DNA of 64,000 nt, from contig NZ_RCHR01000004.1 in assembly GCF_003665065.1 (NCBI RefSeq), positions 62,001 to 126,000 of the forward strand, in the 5' to 3' direction. Source of the stretch: Oceanobacillus piezotolerans. Lineage in GTDB: Bacteria > Bacillota > Bacilli > Bacillales > Amphibacillaceae. The number at the start of each line of letters is the position of its first letter. The first letter of the stretch is position 1. The notes below the pieces were generated by a model that saw nothing but the letters and a program-made list of their open reading frames with translations, was not told the DNA's origin and did no database searches. This document shows, piece after piece, positions 1 through 8,525 of the stretch. The position numbers were made by a program, and so were the translations under genes.

Positions 1-977
1 TAAAAGAAGTTAAGTTCCCGAATAAGAATTCCGTGGTGATTAGTCGTGTTATTCGTGATAAACGCAACATTATCGCTTTAAGTGACACAGTGCTTTTACT
101 TGGTGATAAACTGGTTGCAGTTGGGAATCATCAGGATATCGAGGAGTTTAGCCAACACGTTGGAAAAGTAGTGGAAACACATTTAGATAATACAGATCAT
201 ATTAAATATCGCAAAGTGGTTGTTGACTCTGATGAAGTTATTGGGAAAAATTTTAAAGAATTGCGATTAAGAAGAGATTTTGGCGTAACCGTTACACGTG
301 TAGAGCGAAGCGGTATTGAAATTAACCAAAATCCTAACATGCGTCTGATTCGTGGTGACGTTTTAACGATTGTTAGTACGGAAGATAAATTAGATGAAGT
401 AGAAAATCTGTTTGCCAGGAAAAAATTGACTATAACCAACGTCGATATTTTCTCCTTAAGTATCATTCTGCTCATTGGAATTTTAGCCGGAATGGTGCCG
501 ATCCCGTTACCTGGCCTAGGGACAATTACTCTAGGGATTGCTGGAGGGCCTTTGTTTATTGCTTTGATTATCGGACACTTTGGTAAGATAGGTCCGATTC
601 ACGCACGTTATTTCGGACATTCTAATCAAGTTATTCGTGATATCGGACTAGTCCTTTTTCTTGCTGGAGCAGGTACAACCGCAGGAGATGGGCTTGTAGA
701 TGTTATCAGAACAGAAGGTTTAAGACTTGTATTCAGCGGAATCATTATAACCTTGGTACCAATGGTTATCGGTTATATTGTCGCGAGAAAAGTATTTAAG
801 CTCAGTATTGTTCACTCATTGGGTGTACTTTGTGGCGGGATGACCAGTACTCCTGGACTAGGTGCAGTAAATCAAATTGTGGATTCCGAAGATCCTGCTA
901 TTGCTTATGCCGTAGCATATCCTTTTGCGCTTATATTGGTTGCTATTTCGTCCCAATTGATTGTGTTCTTTTTATGA
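1..977 (+). CDS. TrkA_C / AspT-fold (YidE/YbjL) transporter, 5'-truncated
   Basis: The reading frame is already open at the left edge (first full codon at base 3), so the N-terminus lies outside the window. The first ~130 residues look like a TrkA_C (RCK_C) regulatory domain. They are followed by about five or six hydrophobic segments with Gly-rich loops (GLGTITLGIAGGPL; CGGMTSTPGLGAV), which is the signature of the AspT/YidE/YbjL membrane duplication. Members of this family are antiporters or uncharacterised anion transporters; the substrate cannot be read here. The full protein probably has another membrane half upstream. The gene is followed by a clear terminator. Confidence 0.8.
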   Translation, partial: KEVKFPNKNSVVISRVIRDKRNIIALSDTVLLLGDKLVAVGNHQDIEEFSQHVGKVVETHLDNTDHIKYRKVVVDSDEVIGKNFKELRLRRDFGVTVTRVERSGIEINQNPNMRLIRGDVLTIVSTEDKLDEVENLFARKKLTITNVDIFSLSIILLIGILAGMVPIPLPGLGTITLGIAGGPLFIALIIGHFGKIGPIHARYFGHSNQVIRDIGLVLFLAGAGTTAGDGLVDVIRTEGLRLVFSGIIITLVPMVIGYIVARKVFKLSIVHSLGVLCGGMTSTPGLGAVNQIVDSEDPAIAYAVAYPFALILVAISSQLIVFFL

Positions 978-985
978 ATATATAA

Positions 986-1024
986 AGGCAATTCACTGTA
1001 GCGGTGGATTGCCTCTTTTGTTTT
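986..1024 (+). terminator. Rho-independent terminator after the AspT-fold transporter
   Basis: The arms AGGCAAT and ATTGCCT (986-992 and 1008-1014) form a hairpin that is followed by CTTTTGTTTT. Confidence 0.8.
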
Positions 1025-1122
1025 GAGCAAACAGCTATTGCTGCACTTTGTTTTTCTTGTCCCTATCCTGATGTATGTTATGCTTATATTGATCAATATA
1101 AAATCGAAAGGAGCGAAGAACA

Positions 1123-1500
1123 ATGCCCGTTTTAATTTATGATGGCGAGTGCAATATGTGTAGTAGCTTTATCCGATTTGTAGTAAAAATAAATCGTAAT
1201 CCTGAGTTAAATATAACTGATTTTCATAGTAATTGGACAAAAGAGAATGTCACTCTGGATCCAAACGTAGATAGCATGATCTTTATAACAAGGGATGAAC
1301 AATACATCTATTCTAATGCCGTCATTCACTTACTCGTGACTGCTAATCCGCGTTTTAGTGCGTTATTATTATTGAAATTAATTCCAAGAAGTGTGCGAGA
1401 CACGTTTTATAAATTTGTGGCGAGAAACAGGAGGAAGGTCTTCCAAAATAAAACCTGCCCCATGCCTTCAAAGAAAGCAAGGGAAATGTTCTTATCGTAA
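1123..1500 (+). CDS. yuxK: DUF393 / DCC-family thiol-disulfide oxidoreductase-like protein
   Basis: A 125-residue protein starting MPVLIYDGECNMC, the DxxCxxC-type motif at the N-terminus of the DUF393 (YuxK) family, whose members are predicted thioredoxin-fold thiol-disulfide oxidoreductases. The ribosome site AAAGGAG lies about 11 bases before the ATG. It is a monocistronic gene flanked by a terminator on the left and a repeat element on the right. The physiological substrate of the family is not known, and nothing local suggests one. Confidence 0.85.
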   Translation: MPVLIYDGECNMCSSFIRFVVKINRNPELNITDFHSNWTKENVTLDPNVDSMIFITRDEQYIYSNAVIHLLVTANPRFSALLLLKLIPRSVRDTFYKFVARNRRKVFQNKTCPMPSKKAREMFLS

Positions 1501-1626
1501 TAAAGGGAAACTTTACTAAGGTGGAGCCACAGGAACATGGAGACATTGACACAATAGTTCTTCTTGGTGAAGAGTAATCTCACTTTGGCTTGGTGTACTT
1601 ATTTTGCGTTTTTCAAATACAAATGT

Positions 1627-1835
1627 GGCTGGGACACAACCAAAAAAACGAACTATTTTAGCGGAGGAAATATACGTAGACTCCTACGGGAGGATAGGCC
1701 TAGGTGAGACCTCGCAGAGACGTCAGTCTCGAGGAGGCTCAACAGCCGCCCGTGGAAAGCGAAGTATATTTCCGCAGCGGTTGTCACCGCTATTTCGTTC
1801 GTTTTTTCTTTTTAGCAAACACATTTGTCCCAGCC
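1627..1835. repeat. 209-bp intergenic structured repeat with GGCTGGGACA termini
   Basis: The element is bounded by a perfect 10-bp inverted repeat, GGCTGGGACA at 1627-1636 and TGTCCCAGCC at 1826-1835. Inside, GGAAATATAC and GTATATTTCC form a second pair of arms, so the whole element can fold into a long imperfect hairpin. Elements with these ends recur between genes in Bacillaceae (established by general knowledge, not checked here). It holds no credible gene. A related terminus occurs at 28810. Confidence 0.8.
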
Positions 1836-1920
1836 TCATTCTTCTTCATGCTTGGCCTGCTTCTAATGTACAATTACTCCATCATCCAATTTATAAATTA
1901 GTCCCTATGTTTTTCCAGCA

Positions 1921-2427
1921 TTATGATTTTAATACATTCTTGATTTCTTTAATCTGTTCCAAATGCCGTTGTTCGTGTAAGTATACAGCTTCCACCCATT
2001 GATCGAGCGGCAAGTCTCCAAAGGCTGGATGTTTCACTGACTTTTCCCTTAATACAGATTTATCGTCAATTGAGTGTAATAATGCAAATAACTTCTCTCT
2101 CGAATCCTTCAAGAGATTTATAATTTGCTGTACTGTAAATGTCTCTTCAGCCGGCTCCACTATTTGCGGCGCTTTTATCTTTTTGTCCCGATTCAGGATA
2201 AGTTCTACTTTTTTTCTTGCACTATTTGTATCGCTTTTCCCCTTCAATCCCCATTGTATTACTTTCATCGTTGACCTTTCAACTAATATTAAATGGTGAC
2301 AAACTTGCGCAATACTCCATTTGTTCATATCCGGGCGTTTGTTAAAATTATCATCCTGCAGTCTTGATATTTCATTGATTAAATGCGCTCTCGTCTCTTT
2401 TAACTTTCCTAAAACAACTTCGTTCAT
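1921..2427 (-). CDS. DinB superfamily protein
   Basis: A 168-residue all-helical protein of the DinB/YfiT fold. WSIAQVCHHLILVE near residues 36-49 and HEQRHLEQI near the C-terminus carry the His residues that form the family's metal triad. DinB-like proteins include mycothiol- or bacillithiol-dependent transferases and many members of unknown role. The start has the ribosome site AAGGGGGAAAG just upstream. A second, more distant DinB-like protein (DUF1572) lies at 52603-53139. The gene is probably monocistronic. Confidence 0.8.
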   Translation of the reverse strand: MNEVVLGKLKETRAHLINEISRLQDDNFNKRPDMNKWSIAQVCHHLILVERSTMKVIQWGLKGKSDTNSARKKVELILNRDKKIKAPQIVEPAEETFTVQQIINLLKDSREKLFALLHSIDDKSVLREKSVKHPAFGDLPLDQWVEAVYLHEQRHLEQIKEIKNVLKS

Positions 2428-2561
2428 GGCTTTCCCCCTTTCTCCACTAAGGCGAGCAAATGAATTCCTACTTTTTATATACTCTATTAAAAGAAAAGTA
2501 TTCCATCTAAATTCCTATATTTCACGTTCCCCTGCTGTCCATGTTTCCATTTACATATGTA

Positions 2562-2614
2562 AAAACGCAAGGTGTGCTCTCTGAACCAAAGAACTCTCCC
2601 TGCGTTTTGTTTTT
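2562..2614 (-). terminator. Terminator after the DUF4097 gene
   Basis: AAAACGCA (2562-2569) pairs with TGCGTTTT (2601-2608) and more pairs extend inward. Runs of T on both strands suggest it works in either direction. It abuts the stop codon at 2613. Confidence 0.6.
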
Positions 2615-3389
2615 ATTTATTCACACTTATACTTCCATTATCTGTAGTCAATTTAATGAGATGCTCACCATCTCCAATAACAGTATCATAATTGGTACTT
2701 TCAAAAACGTTCACGGATCCATTATCTGTCCTTATATCAAATGTGACATTTGTCGGCTCAGATTCTGTACGAATATCAATTGGCCCGTTGTCTGTAGTTA
2801 GGTGAACAGGACGGTCCAACGAATCCGTCGTAAGCCTGATTGCTCCATAATCCGATTCCGCTGTTATTTCTCCATTTACATTTGAAAATATCAGCTCCCC
2901 ATTATCTGAATCTGCACGAACGGACGCGGTTTCTATGTTAAGCAGTTCCACTTTTCCATTGTCGGTCTCCACTTCTAAATGATCAGGATTTAATTCAGTA
3001 ACACCTATAAGACCATTATCCGAATCAATACTTAATCTCTCAAGTTGTTCTTCTGGCAGCAAAACTGTTAATCTGGGCCCTTCTGAGAAAAACCATGAAA
3101 AATTCGGCCACCAGCTTTTATCCTTTAATTCGATTTCCAATGTATCTCCATTCACACCGGCTTCAAGTTTGTATTGATTACCATCATCTCTTAACTCTAC
3201 CCTTGCAGTGGAATCAGTGGCTGGAAAGACTTCAATCCTGGCATTTTCCGATTTAATATCCACAGTTTTGTAGTTACTTCCATCTGTTACATATTCTTTA
3301 GGACCATCAGCTATTCCCACAATTTGCTTCAAAATCAGCAGTGCAGCTATTCCTAATAAAATTAAAATAATTACGGTATTCTTTTTCAA
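2613..3389 (-). CDS. DUF4097 family membrane-anchored beta-helix protein
   Basis: A 258-residue protein. One N-terminal membrane segment (about residues 5-25) is followed by repeated short strands with the recurring phrase DNG or SDNG (roughly residues 125-250), typical of the DUF4097 beta-helix, the putative adhesin-like domain also present in LiaG. The start is a TTG preceded by GGAGTGG. The domain is predicted to lie outside the membrane. In other Bacillaceae such proteins accompany envelope-stress loci. This copy stands alone, unlike the DUF4097 protein at 54793, which sits in a PadR operon. Confidence 0.8.
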   Translation of the reverse strand: MKKNTVIILILLGIAALLILKQIVGIADGPKEYVTDGSNYKTVDIKSENARIEVFPATDSTARVELRDDGNQYKLEAGVNGDTLEIELKDKSWWPNFSWFFSEGPRLTVLLPEEQLERLSIDSDNGLIGVTELNPDHLEVETDNGKVELLNIETASVRADSDNGELIFSNVNGEITAESDYGAIRLTTDSLDRPVHLTTDNGPIDIRTESEPTNVTFDIRTDNGSVNVFESTNYDTVIGDGEHLIKLTTDNGSISVNK

Positions 3390-3709
3390 CTAACCCACTC
3401 CTTCGCTGCTTTCATTATAATCCAAGGATACATGGAAGTATGATTTAATTTAATGGACTAAAAAAGTAATTTGCCATAAGCCCCGAGACCTATTTGTAAT
3501 AGAATGAAATTCCTGCCTCAGGGATTTTTAGCATTTTTTTTGTTCGTAAAGAATGCTAAAAATACTAGAAATAGTTAAAGTAAAGCTTGAGTGCTAATCA
3601 TAAAAGCTAAATGGCATGGGTTCAATACCGAACCCAAGCCATTTACCTGTGATATAAATATTTAAGTTATGATTGAATCCGTCACTAGAACGAAAGTGCA
3701 TTATTTTTC
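3390..3709. repeat. Gene-free gap with two hairpins
   Basis: No gene is seen. It holds a 12-bp inverted repeat, ATTTTTAGCATT and AATGCTAAAAAT (3524-3535 and 3552-3563), and a stronger hairpin at 3609-3644 with arms AAATGGC-a-TGGGTTC and GAACCCA-a-GCCATTT. The second lies downstream of the PepSY gene on the minus strand and may end its transcript, although it lacks a good T-run. Confidence 0.55.
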
Positions 3710-4240
3710 TTAGTCCAATTCCTTTTCAAATATGTCACCTGTAACCGCATCGATTACAACTTCTGCTTCCCCGTTTTCGGTTCTTAGCTCTACTTCATAT
3801 TCATAACGATTGTCATCCTCATCTAACTCTAATTCCTTCACTGTTCCATTTACGGCTTTCTCAGCAATTGCAATTACTTCATCATGTGTTAGTAAATCAT
3901 TTGTAGCTTGTTTTCTTTCAACATCATCACGGTCCACTTCTGAAAAGAGTACTTTACCAGAAAAGGCATCGATATAGATCTCATACTCTCCATCGTTTAC
4001 TTTTACTTCTACCTCATAGAATACCCGTCCATCATCTTCCTCTAAATCTACATGATCAATGGTGCCCTCTACTTCAGCCAACGCTATTTCTTGTGCCTGT
4101 TTAGCAGAGATCCTTTCCTCACTTTGTTCCGCTTTTTGGATCGGCTCGGTACTCGTTTCATTGCCAGATGCAGCCACTGAAATCCCTCCAACTAATAATC
4201 CAGCTGCCACTAAACCTGTAATAATATACTTTGTATTCAT
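3710..4240 (-). CDS. Secreted protein with two PepSY domains
   Basis: A 176-residue protein with an N-terminal signal peptide (MNTKYIITGLVAAGLLVGG). Two tandem PepSY units follow (about residues 45-105 and 118-175), each with the pattern AxxIAxxxVxGTV followed by YEVEV and VxIDAxTGxI. PepSY domains are found in M4 protease propeptides and in secreted Bacillus proteins and are thought to inhibit or bind peptidases. The mature part is very acidic, consistent with a salt-adapted extracellular protein. The ribosome site is AAAGGTGG. Confidence 0.85.
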   Translation of the reverse strand: MNTKYIITGLVAAGLLVGGISVAASGNETSTEPIQKAEQSEERISAKQAQEIALAEVEGTIDHVDLEEDDGRVFYEVEVKVNDGEYEIYIDAFSGKVLFSEVDRDDVERKQATNDLLTHDEVIAIAEKAVNGTVKELELDEDDNRYEYEVELRTENGEAEVVIDAVTGDIFEKELD

Positions 4241-4403
4241 TTTTCTTCCACCTTTCTTTTTTTGATGTTATTCTCTATACTCTTACTATAACCACTAAAG
4301 ATTAAAGGAAAATGATAGCAAAATTAGAATTTGATGAGAACACAATAAATTATCATGGTTGCATTCTATTCATGCCTATGCTAACCTTAAAAATATCAAT
4401 ATA

Positions 4404-4431
4404 TTGATTCAACAAAACAATTTAATACTAT
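4404..4431 (+). promoter_or_regulatory. Candidate sigma-A promoter of the ribonucleotide reductase operon
   Basis: TTGATT (4404-4409), a 16-bp spacer and TACTAT (4426-4431) place transcription start just before the riboswitch. Confidence 0.5.
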
Positions 4432-4445
4432 ATATAGTGTTTAAA

Positions 4446-4602
4446 TGATGGTGACTTTACAAGTCTTAAAAGGGAATCCAGTGAGAATCTGGAACTGCCC
4501 CCGCAACTGTAAGCGTCGACGAACGAGAAATCCACTGTATCTATCGATATGGGAAGGTCTTTAGTAGGTTTGAAGCGCAAGTCAGGATACCTGCCAGCCA
4601 TT
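4446..4602 (+). ncRNA. Cobalamin (B12) riboswitch upstream of class I ribonucleotide reductase
   Basis: The conserved core GGGAATCC...GTGAGAATC...GGAACTGCCCCCGCAACTGT is followed by the B12-box AAGTCAGGATACCTGCC at 4579-4595, and ATGG/CCAT can close P1. This is the standard cobalamin aptamer layout. A rho-independent terminator follows at 4671-4709, before the coding start, so ligand binding should stop transcription. Known precedent: B12 riboswitches shut off B12-independent ribonucleotide reductases in some actinobacteria. Confidence 0.93.
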
Positions 4603-4670
4603 TAAAAGTTTCATTTCTCCGGGGTGAGAGAAAATGAAGCGATGGATTGCACATAAATTCTGTCGTTTTC

Positions 4671-4709
4671 AAAAACCGTTCATCCTAGGGTGGACGGTTT
4701 TTTATTTTG
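4671..4709 (+). terminator. Riboswitch-controlled terminator before nrdA
   Basis: The arms around AAAAACCGTT and GGACGGTTTTTT, with a short loop, are followed by a T-run. Another hairpin, TTCATTTCTC with GAGAAAATGAA, lies between the aptamer and this terminator (about 4609-4641) and may be part of the switching structure. Confidence 0.8.
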
Positions 4710-4746
4710 TTAACCATATTTTTTACCAAGTACAAGGAGGAATAAC

Positions 4747-6975
4747 ATGATTACAGAAACAAAACACAACCAGCTTGCTCGGTGGATAGAACATAGAGCT
4801 ACAGGATTATCGGTCAAATTAGATTCCTACATAGAAAAAGTAGAAAAACATTCTATCGAAACAATGGACCATGAGAAAAAGATAGAATTGCTTATCAACG
4901 CTGCATTAGAAAATATAGACGAAGCTAGCCCTGACTGGTCTTATTTGGCTGCAAGGTTCTATTTGGACAAGCTATACAGCAGTGCCGCTAGAACAAGAAA
5001 CTATGATTCTTCCTTAAAATATGGTTCTTTTTACGAACTAATTAAAACATTAACTATAAACGGCATCTATTCTACCGATATTTTCACAAAGTACTCTGAA
5101 GAAGAGATCAGGGAATTTGAAGATATTATTCAGCCAGAAAGGGATTTACACTTTACCTATTTAGGTCTCCATACATTAGCAACACGTTATCTAGCGACCG
5201 ACTTTGATAAGAATGTATTTGAATTGCCCCAAGAACGCTGGATGATTATTGCCATGTATCTGATGCAGAACGAGCACCCCGAGAAGCGCAGTCAATTAGT
5301 AAAAGAAGCCTATTGGGCGCTAAGCAATTTATACATGACAGTCGCAACCCCAACGTTAGCTAATGCAGGCAAAACACATGGCCAATTATCGAGCTGTTTC
5401 ATTGATACGGTGGACGATAGCCTTCAGTCCATCTATGACAGCAACACAGATATTGCCAAGCTTTCCAAGAATGGCGGTGGCATTGGCGTTTATATGGGAA
5501 AAGTGCGTGCTCGCGGCAGTGATATTAAAGGTTTTAAGGGCATGTCCAGCGGCGTGGTTCCTTGGATTAAGCAACTCAACAATATAGCTGTAAGCGTAGA
5601 CCAGCTCGGTACAAGAAAAGGTGCCATTGCTGTTTATTTAGACATTTGGCATCGTGATATTGAGAGTTTCCTAGACTTAAAACTCAACAATGGGGATGAC
5701 CGCATGCGTGCGCATGATATTTTTATCGGCGTTACTCTCCCAGACTATTTTATGGAGCAAGTGGAAACTCGTGGAGATTGGTACCTTCTTGATCCCCATG
5801 AAGTTCGTCAAGTGATGGGGTACTCCTTGGAAGATTTTTATGATGAGGGTAAAGGGCAAGGTACTTGGCGTAAGAAATATCAAGAATGTGTGGAAGCCAA
5901 TCTGTCCTTAACTAAGAAAGTCCCTGCTATCGATTTGATGAAGCGCATTATGAAATCTCAGCTCGAATCGGGAACGCCATTCATGTTCTATCGTGATGAA
6001 GTAAACAGGCAAAATAGCAATTCACATAATGGCATCATTTATTGCTCTAACCTGTGCACAGAAATTACACAAAACCAGTCTGCAACGGAGTTTATCGAAG
6101 AATTTATGGAACAAGACGGGAGCATTATTAAAAAATATAAAAGCGGTGACTATGTCGTCTGCAATTTAAGTTCGATTAACCTTGGAAAAGCAGTGCCAGC
6201 AAACGTTTTAGAGAGGCTTATCAAAATTCAAGTTCGGATGCTGGATAATGTCATCGATATAAATACATTACCAATTAAGCAAGCAGAGCTAACAAATAGG
6301 AAATACCGTGCGATTGGACTTGGAACCTTTGGGTGGCATCACCTGTTAGCTGTGAAAGGGATCAAATGGGAAACTCAAGCTGCCGTTGATTACGCGGACG
6401 AACTGTATGAAAAAATTGCTTATTTAACGATTCAAAACAGTATGGATCTAAGTAAGGAAAAAGGCCGCTACCCTGCATTTGAAGGAAGTAAATGGAGCAC
6501 TGGGGCTTACTTTACCGAAAAAGGATACACGGACAATAAATGGACCTCTCTAAAAGATTCGGTTAAAAAATCTGGCATCCGTAACGCTTACTTAATGGCG
6601 GTTGCACCAAATTCTACAACTGCTATGATCGCTGGCTCAACTGCCAGTATCGATCCAGTATTCAAACCGTTTTATTATGAAGAGAAAAAAGATTTTAAAA
6701 TTCCTGTTACGGCACCTGAAATAGACCATCACACCTATGACATCTATCGCCGTTCTGCCTATATTGTTGATCAGCGTTGGTCCATCAAGCAAAATGCAGC
6801 ACGACAAAAGCATATTGACCAAAGCATTTCGTTTAACTTCTACGTTCCTAATACGATTAAAGCTTCGATACTTCTGGATCTTCACCTTCAAGCCTGGCGT
6901 GAAGGATTAAAAACAACGTACTATGTTCGCTCCACATCCAATGATGTGGAAGAATGCGAGTGGTGTCAAAGTTGA
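4747..6975 (+). CDS. nrdA: Ribonucleoside-diphosphate reductase, alpha (catalytic) subunit
   Basis: A 742-residue class I alpha subunit that reduces NDPs to dNDPs. The active-site set is complete: C217 (QLSSCF) and C472 (VVCNLSSINL) as the reducing pair, N435/C437/E439 (SNLCTEI) with the thiyl cysteine, Y725-Y726 (TTYYVR) for radical transfer, and a C-terminal CEWC (737-740) for re-reduction by thioredoxin. No clear ATP-cone is seen at the N-terminus, so overall activity regulation by dATP may be absent. It resembles NrdA more than Bacillus NrdE. The ribosome site is AAGGAGG. Expression is under the B12 riboswitch just upstream. Confidence 0.93.
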   Translation: MITETKHNQLARWIEHRATGLSVKLDSYIEKVEKHSIETMDHEKKIELLINAALENIDEASPDWSYLAARFYLDKLYSSAARTRNYDSSLKYGSFYELIKTLTINGIYSTDIFTKYSEEEIREFEDIIQPERDLHFTYLGLHTLATRYLATDFDKNVFELPQERWMIIAMYLMQNEHPEKRSQLVKEAYWALSNLYMTVATPTLANAGKTHGQLSSCFIDTVDDSLQSIYDSNTDIAKLSKNGGGIGVYMGKVRARGSDIKGFKGMSSGVVPWIKQLNNIAVSVDQLGTRKGAIAVYLDIWHRDIESFLDLKLNNGDDRMRAHDIFIGVTLPDYFMEQVETRGDWYLLDPHEVRQVMGYSLEDFYDEGKGQGTWRKKYQECVEANLSLTKKVPAIDLMKRIMKSQLESGTPFMFYRDEVNRQNSNSHNGIIYCSNLCTEITQNQSATEFIEEFMEQDGSIIKKYKSGDYVVCNLSSINLGKAVPANVLERLIKIQVRMLDNVIDINTLPIKQAELTNRKYRAIGLGTFGWHHLLAVKGIKWETQAAVDYADELYEKIAYLTIQNSMDLSKEKGRYPAFEGSKWSTGAYFTEKGYTDNKWTSLKDSVKKSGIRNAYLMAVAPNSTTAMIAGSTASIDPVFKPFYYEEKKDFKIPVTAPEIDHHTYDIYRRSAYIVDQRWSIKQNAARQKHIDQSISFNFYVPNTIKASILLDLHLQAWREGLKTTYYVRSTSNDVEECEWCQS

Positions 6976-7430
6976 AAGCCGCTATTTGCTATTTATCATA
7001 TAGCGGGAATACCGAAGAAGTCGCAGAATTAATTTCATCTACTTTAAATCAAAAGGGTTTTGAATTGGATATGCATCGAATTGGCATTGATGCTCCTATT
7101 GATCCAAAAAGCTATGATTATCTCTTTTTAGGGACATTTACTTGGGAAATGGGAAGTACACCAGATGAAGTGAAGGAGTTTATCCTTGAAATAGGTTATA
7201 AACCTCAAAATATGTATATCTTTGGAACAGGTGATACACAGTTCGGTGGAGATGATTTATTTTGCAAGGCAGTAGATAAGCTGGTGAAGTTTTATAAAAG
7301 TAAGCAAACTGGATTAAAGATTGAACAATCTCCACGTGGGGTTCAAGAAAGCAAAGTACGAGGCTGGGTAGAAGGAGTGGTAAAACATGCAATTGAAAAA
7401 GGCGAAAACATTAGAACCTATACATCCTAA
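6972..7430 (+). CDS. Flavodoxin between the ribonucleotide reductase subunits
   Basis: A 152-residue flavodoxin from the TTG at 6972, which overlaps the alpha-subunit stop as TTGA. This start gives MKAAICYLSYSGNTEEVA, with the FMN phosphate loop at its end; an upstream ATG at 6954 would add six residues. Its position suggests it supplies electrons to the reductase, either for assembly of the metal-tyrosyl radical (as NrdI does) or for enzyme reduction. It has typical flavodoxin length rather than the short NrdI form, so the exact role is inferred. Confidence 0.85.
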   Translation: MKAAICYLSYSGNTEEVAELISSTLNQKGFELDMHRIGIDAPIDPKSYDYLFLGTFTWEMGSTPDEVKEFILEIGYKPQNMYIFGTGDTQFGGDDLFCKAVDKLVKFYKSKQTGLKIEQSPRGVQESKVRGWVEGVVKHAIEKGENIRTYTS

Positions 7431-8421
7431 TAAGTCAACGGCACTTTTTGGCGGGAAGTCAAGCGGCATCCTAAACTGGAATGATATTGCTTATCCACAT
7501 TGGTATAAAATGTATAAAAGATTAGTTGGAAATTACTGGCAAGCGGACGAGATCAATATGTCTAATGATGTAAAGCAATTTCCTACATTAACAGATTCTG
7601 AACAGGAAGCCTATCTAAAAATTATTGGCCTCTTGTCAACACTGGATGCTCCCCAAACAAGAACAGCGTTGCTTCTGTCTTTATATGCAACAGATCCTGC
7701 CGTGCAATCGATTATGGCTGTCATTGCCCAACAGGAAGCTGTTCATAATGAAAGTTATTCTTATGTTCTGTCCTCTGTTGTTTCGTTGGATGAACAGAAT
7801 CAAGCTTTTGAACATGGTCGAACTGACCCGATTTTATTAAAGCGCAATGAGCATATTATGGCACAATACAATGCGTTTGCAGAAGAACCTACTATGGAAA
7901 ATATTTTAAAAACCATGGTATATACATCCCTCCTAGAAGGAATGTATTTCTATTCTGGCTTTGCATTCTTTTACCATCTGGCAAGAGAGAATAAAATGGT
8001 TGGCACATCCACGATGATTAGCTATATTAACCGCGATGAACTGGAACATGGTCGTTTTATCAGTGAACTATTCCGGGCAACCTTAGCTGAGAATCCAGAC
8101 TACAATAATGAAGCCTTTATGAATTGGGTTTATAGTACCTTTCAAGAATCCGTTAATTTGGAAATAGAATGGTCTGCCTATGTCTTACAAGAGGTGGACG
8201 GCATCGACTTAGAAGAGATGAAAGGCTATATAAAATATCGTGCCAATAAAATGCTGCGAATGAAGGGCTTAAGCGAATTGTACCCGGAATACGTAGACAA
8301 CCCAATGAAATGGATACGTGCTTATGCCGACAATTTTGATGGGACGAAAACCGACTTCTTTGAGCAGAAGTCCAGACAATACACGAAGACAAGTGATTTG
8401 AATGGGTTTGATGATCTTTGA
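7387..8421 (+). CDS. nrdB: Ribonucleoside-diphosphate reductase, beta (radical) subunit
   Basis: A 344-residue ferritin-like beta subunit. The metal ligands are all visible: D87 (TLDAPQ), E117 and H120 (QQEAVHNESYS), E184 (LLEGMYFYSG), and E218 and H221 (NRDELEHG). Y124 sits where NrdF carries its radical tyrosine. The start lies inside the 3' end of the flavodoxin gene (44-base overlap) with ribosome site AAGGAGTGG, so the three genes are translationally linked. Whether the cofactor is Fe-Fe or Mn-Mn cannot be told from sequence. A strong terminator follows. Confidence 0.93.
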   Translation: MQLKKAKTLEPIHPNKSTALFGGKSSGILNWNDIAYPHWYKMYKRLVGNYWQADEINMSNDVKQFPTLTDSEQEAYLKIIGLLSTLDAPQTRTALLLSLYATDPAVQSIMAVIAQQEAVHNESYSYVLSSVVSLDEQNQAFEHGRTDPILLKRNEHIMAQYNAFAEEPTMENILKTMVYTSLLEGMYFYSGFAFFYHLARENKMVGTSTMISYINRDELEHGRFISELFRATLAENPDYNNEAFMNWVYSTFQESVNLEIEWSAYVLQEVDGIDLEEMKGYIKYRANKMLRMKGLSELYPEYVDNPMKWIRAYADNFDGTKTDFFEQKSRQYTKTSDLNGFDDL

Positions 8422-8446
8422 TAGTGCTTGGTAATAAGTATTAAGG

Positions 8447-8497
8447 AAGGGATATACCCGCTATTCATTACTAGCAGGTATATCCCTTTCTACTTCT
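8447..8497 (+). terminator. Terminator of the ribonucleotide reductase operon
   Basis: A 16-bp stem built from AAGGGATATACCCGCT and AGCAGGTATATCCCTT is followed by T-rich sequence. Confidence 0.85.
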
Positions 8498-8525
8498 TAT
8501 TCCAATCTACCGCTCAAGGGGTATA

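Noticed and set aside
1680-1693. ACTCCTACGGGAGG, identical to a conserved stretch of 16S rRNA
   Set aside because: Only 14 bases match, inside a known type of repeat element; the flanks are not rRNA.
1604-2002. Open frame of about 130 codons across the 209-bp repeat
   Set aside because: It lies within a structured repeat, has no ribosome site and encodes low-complexity Arg/Ser-rich sequence.
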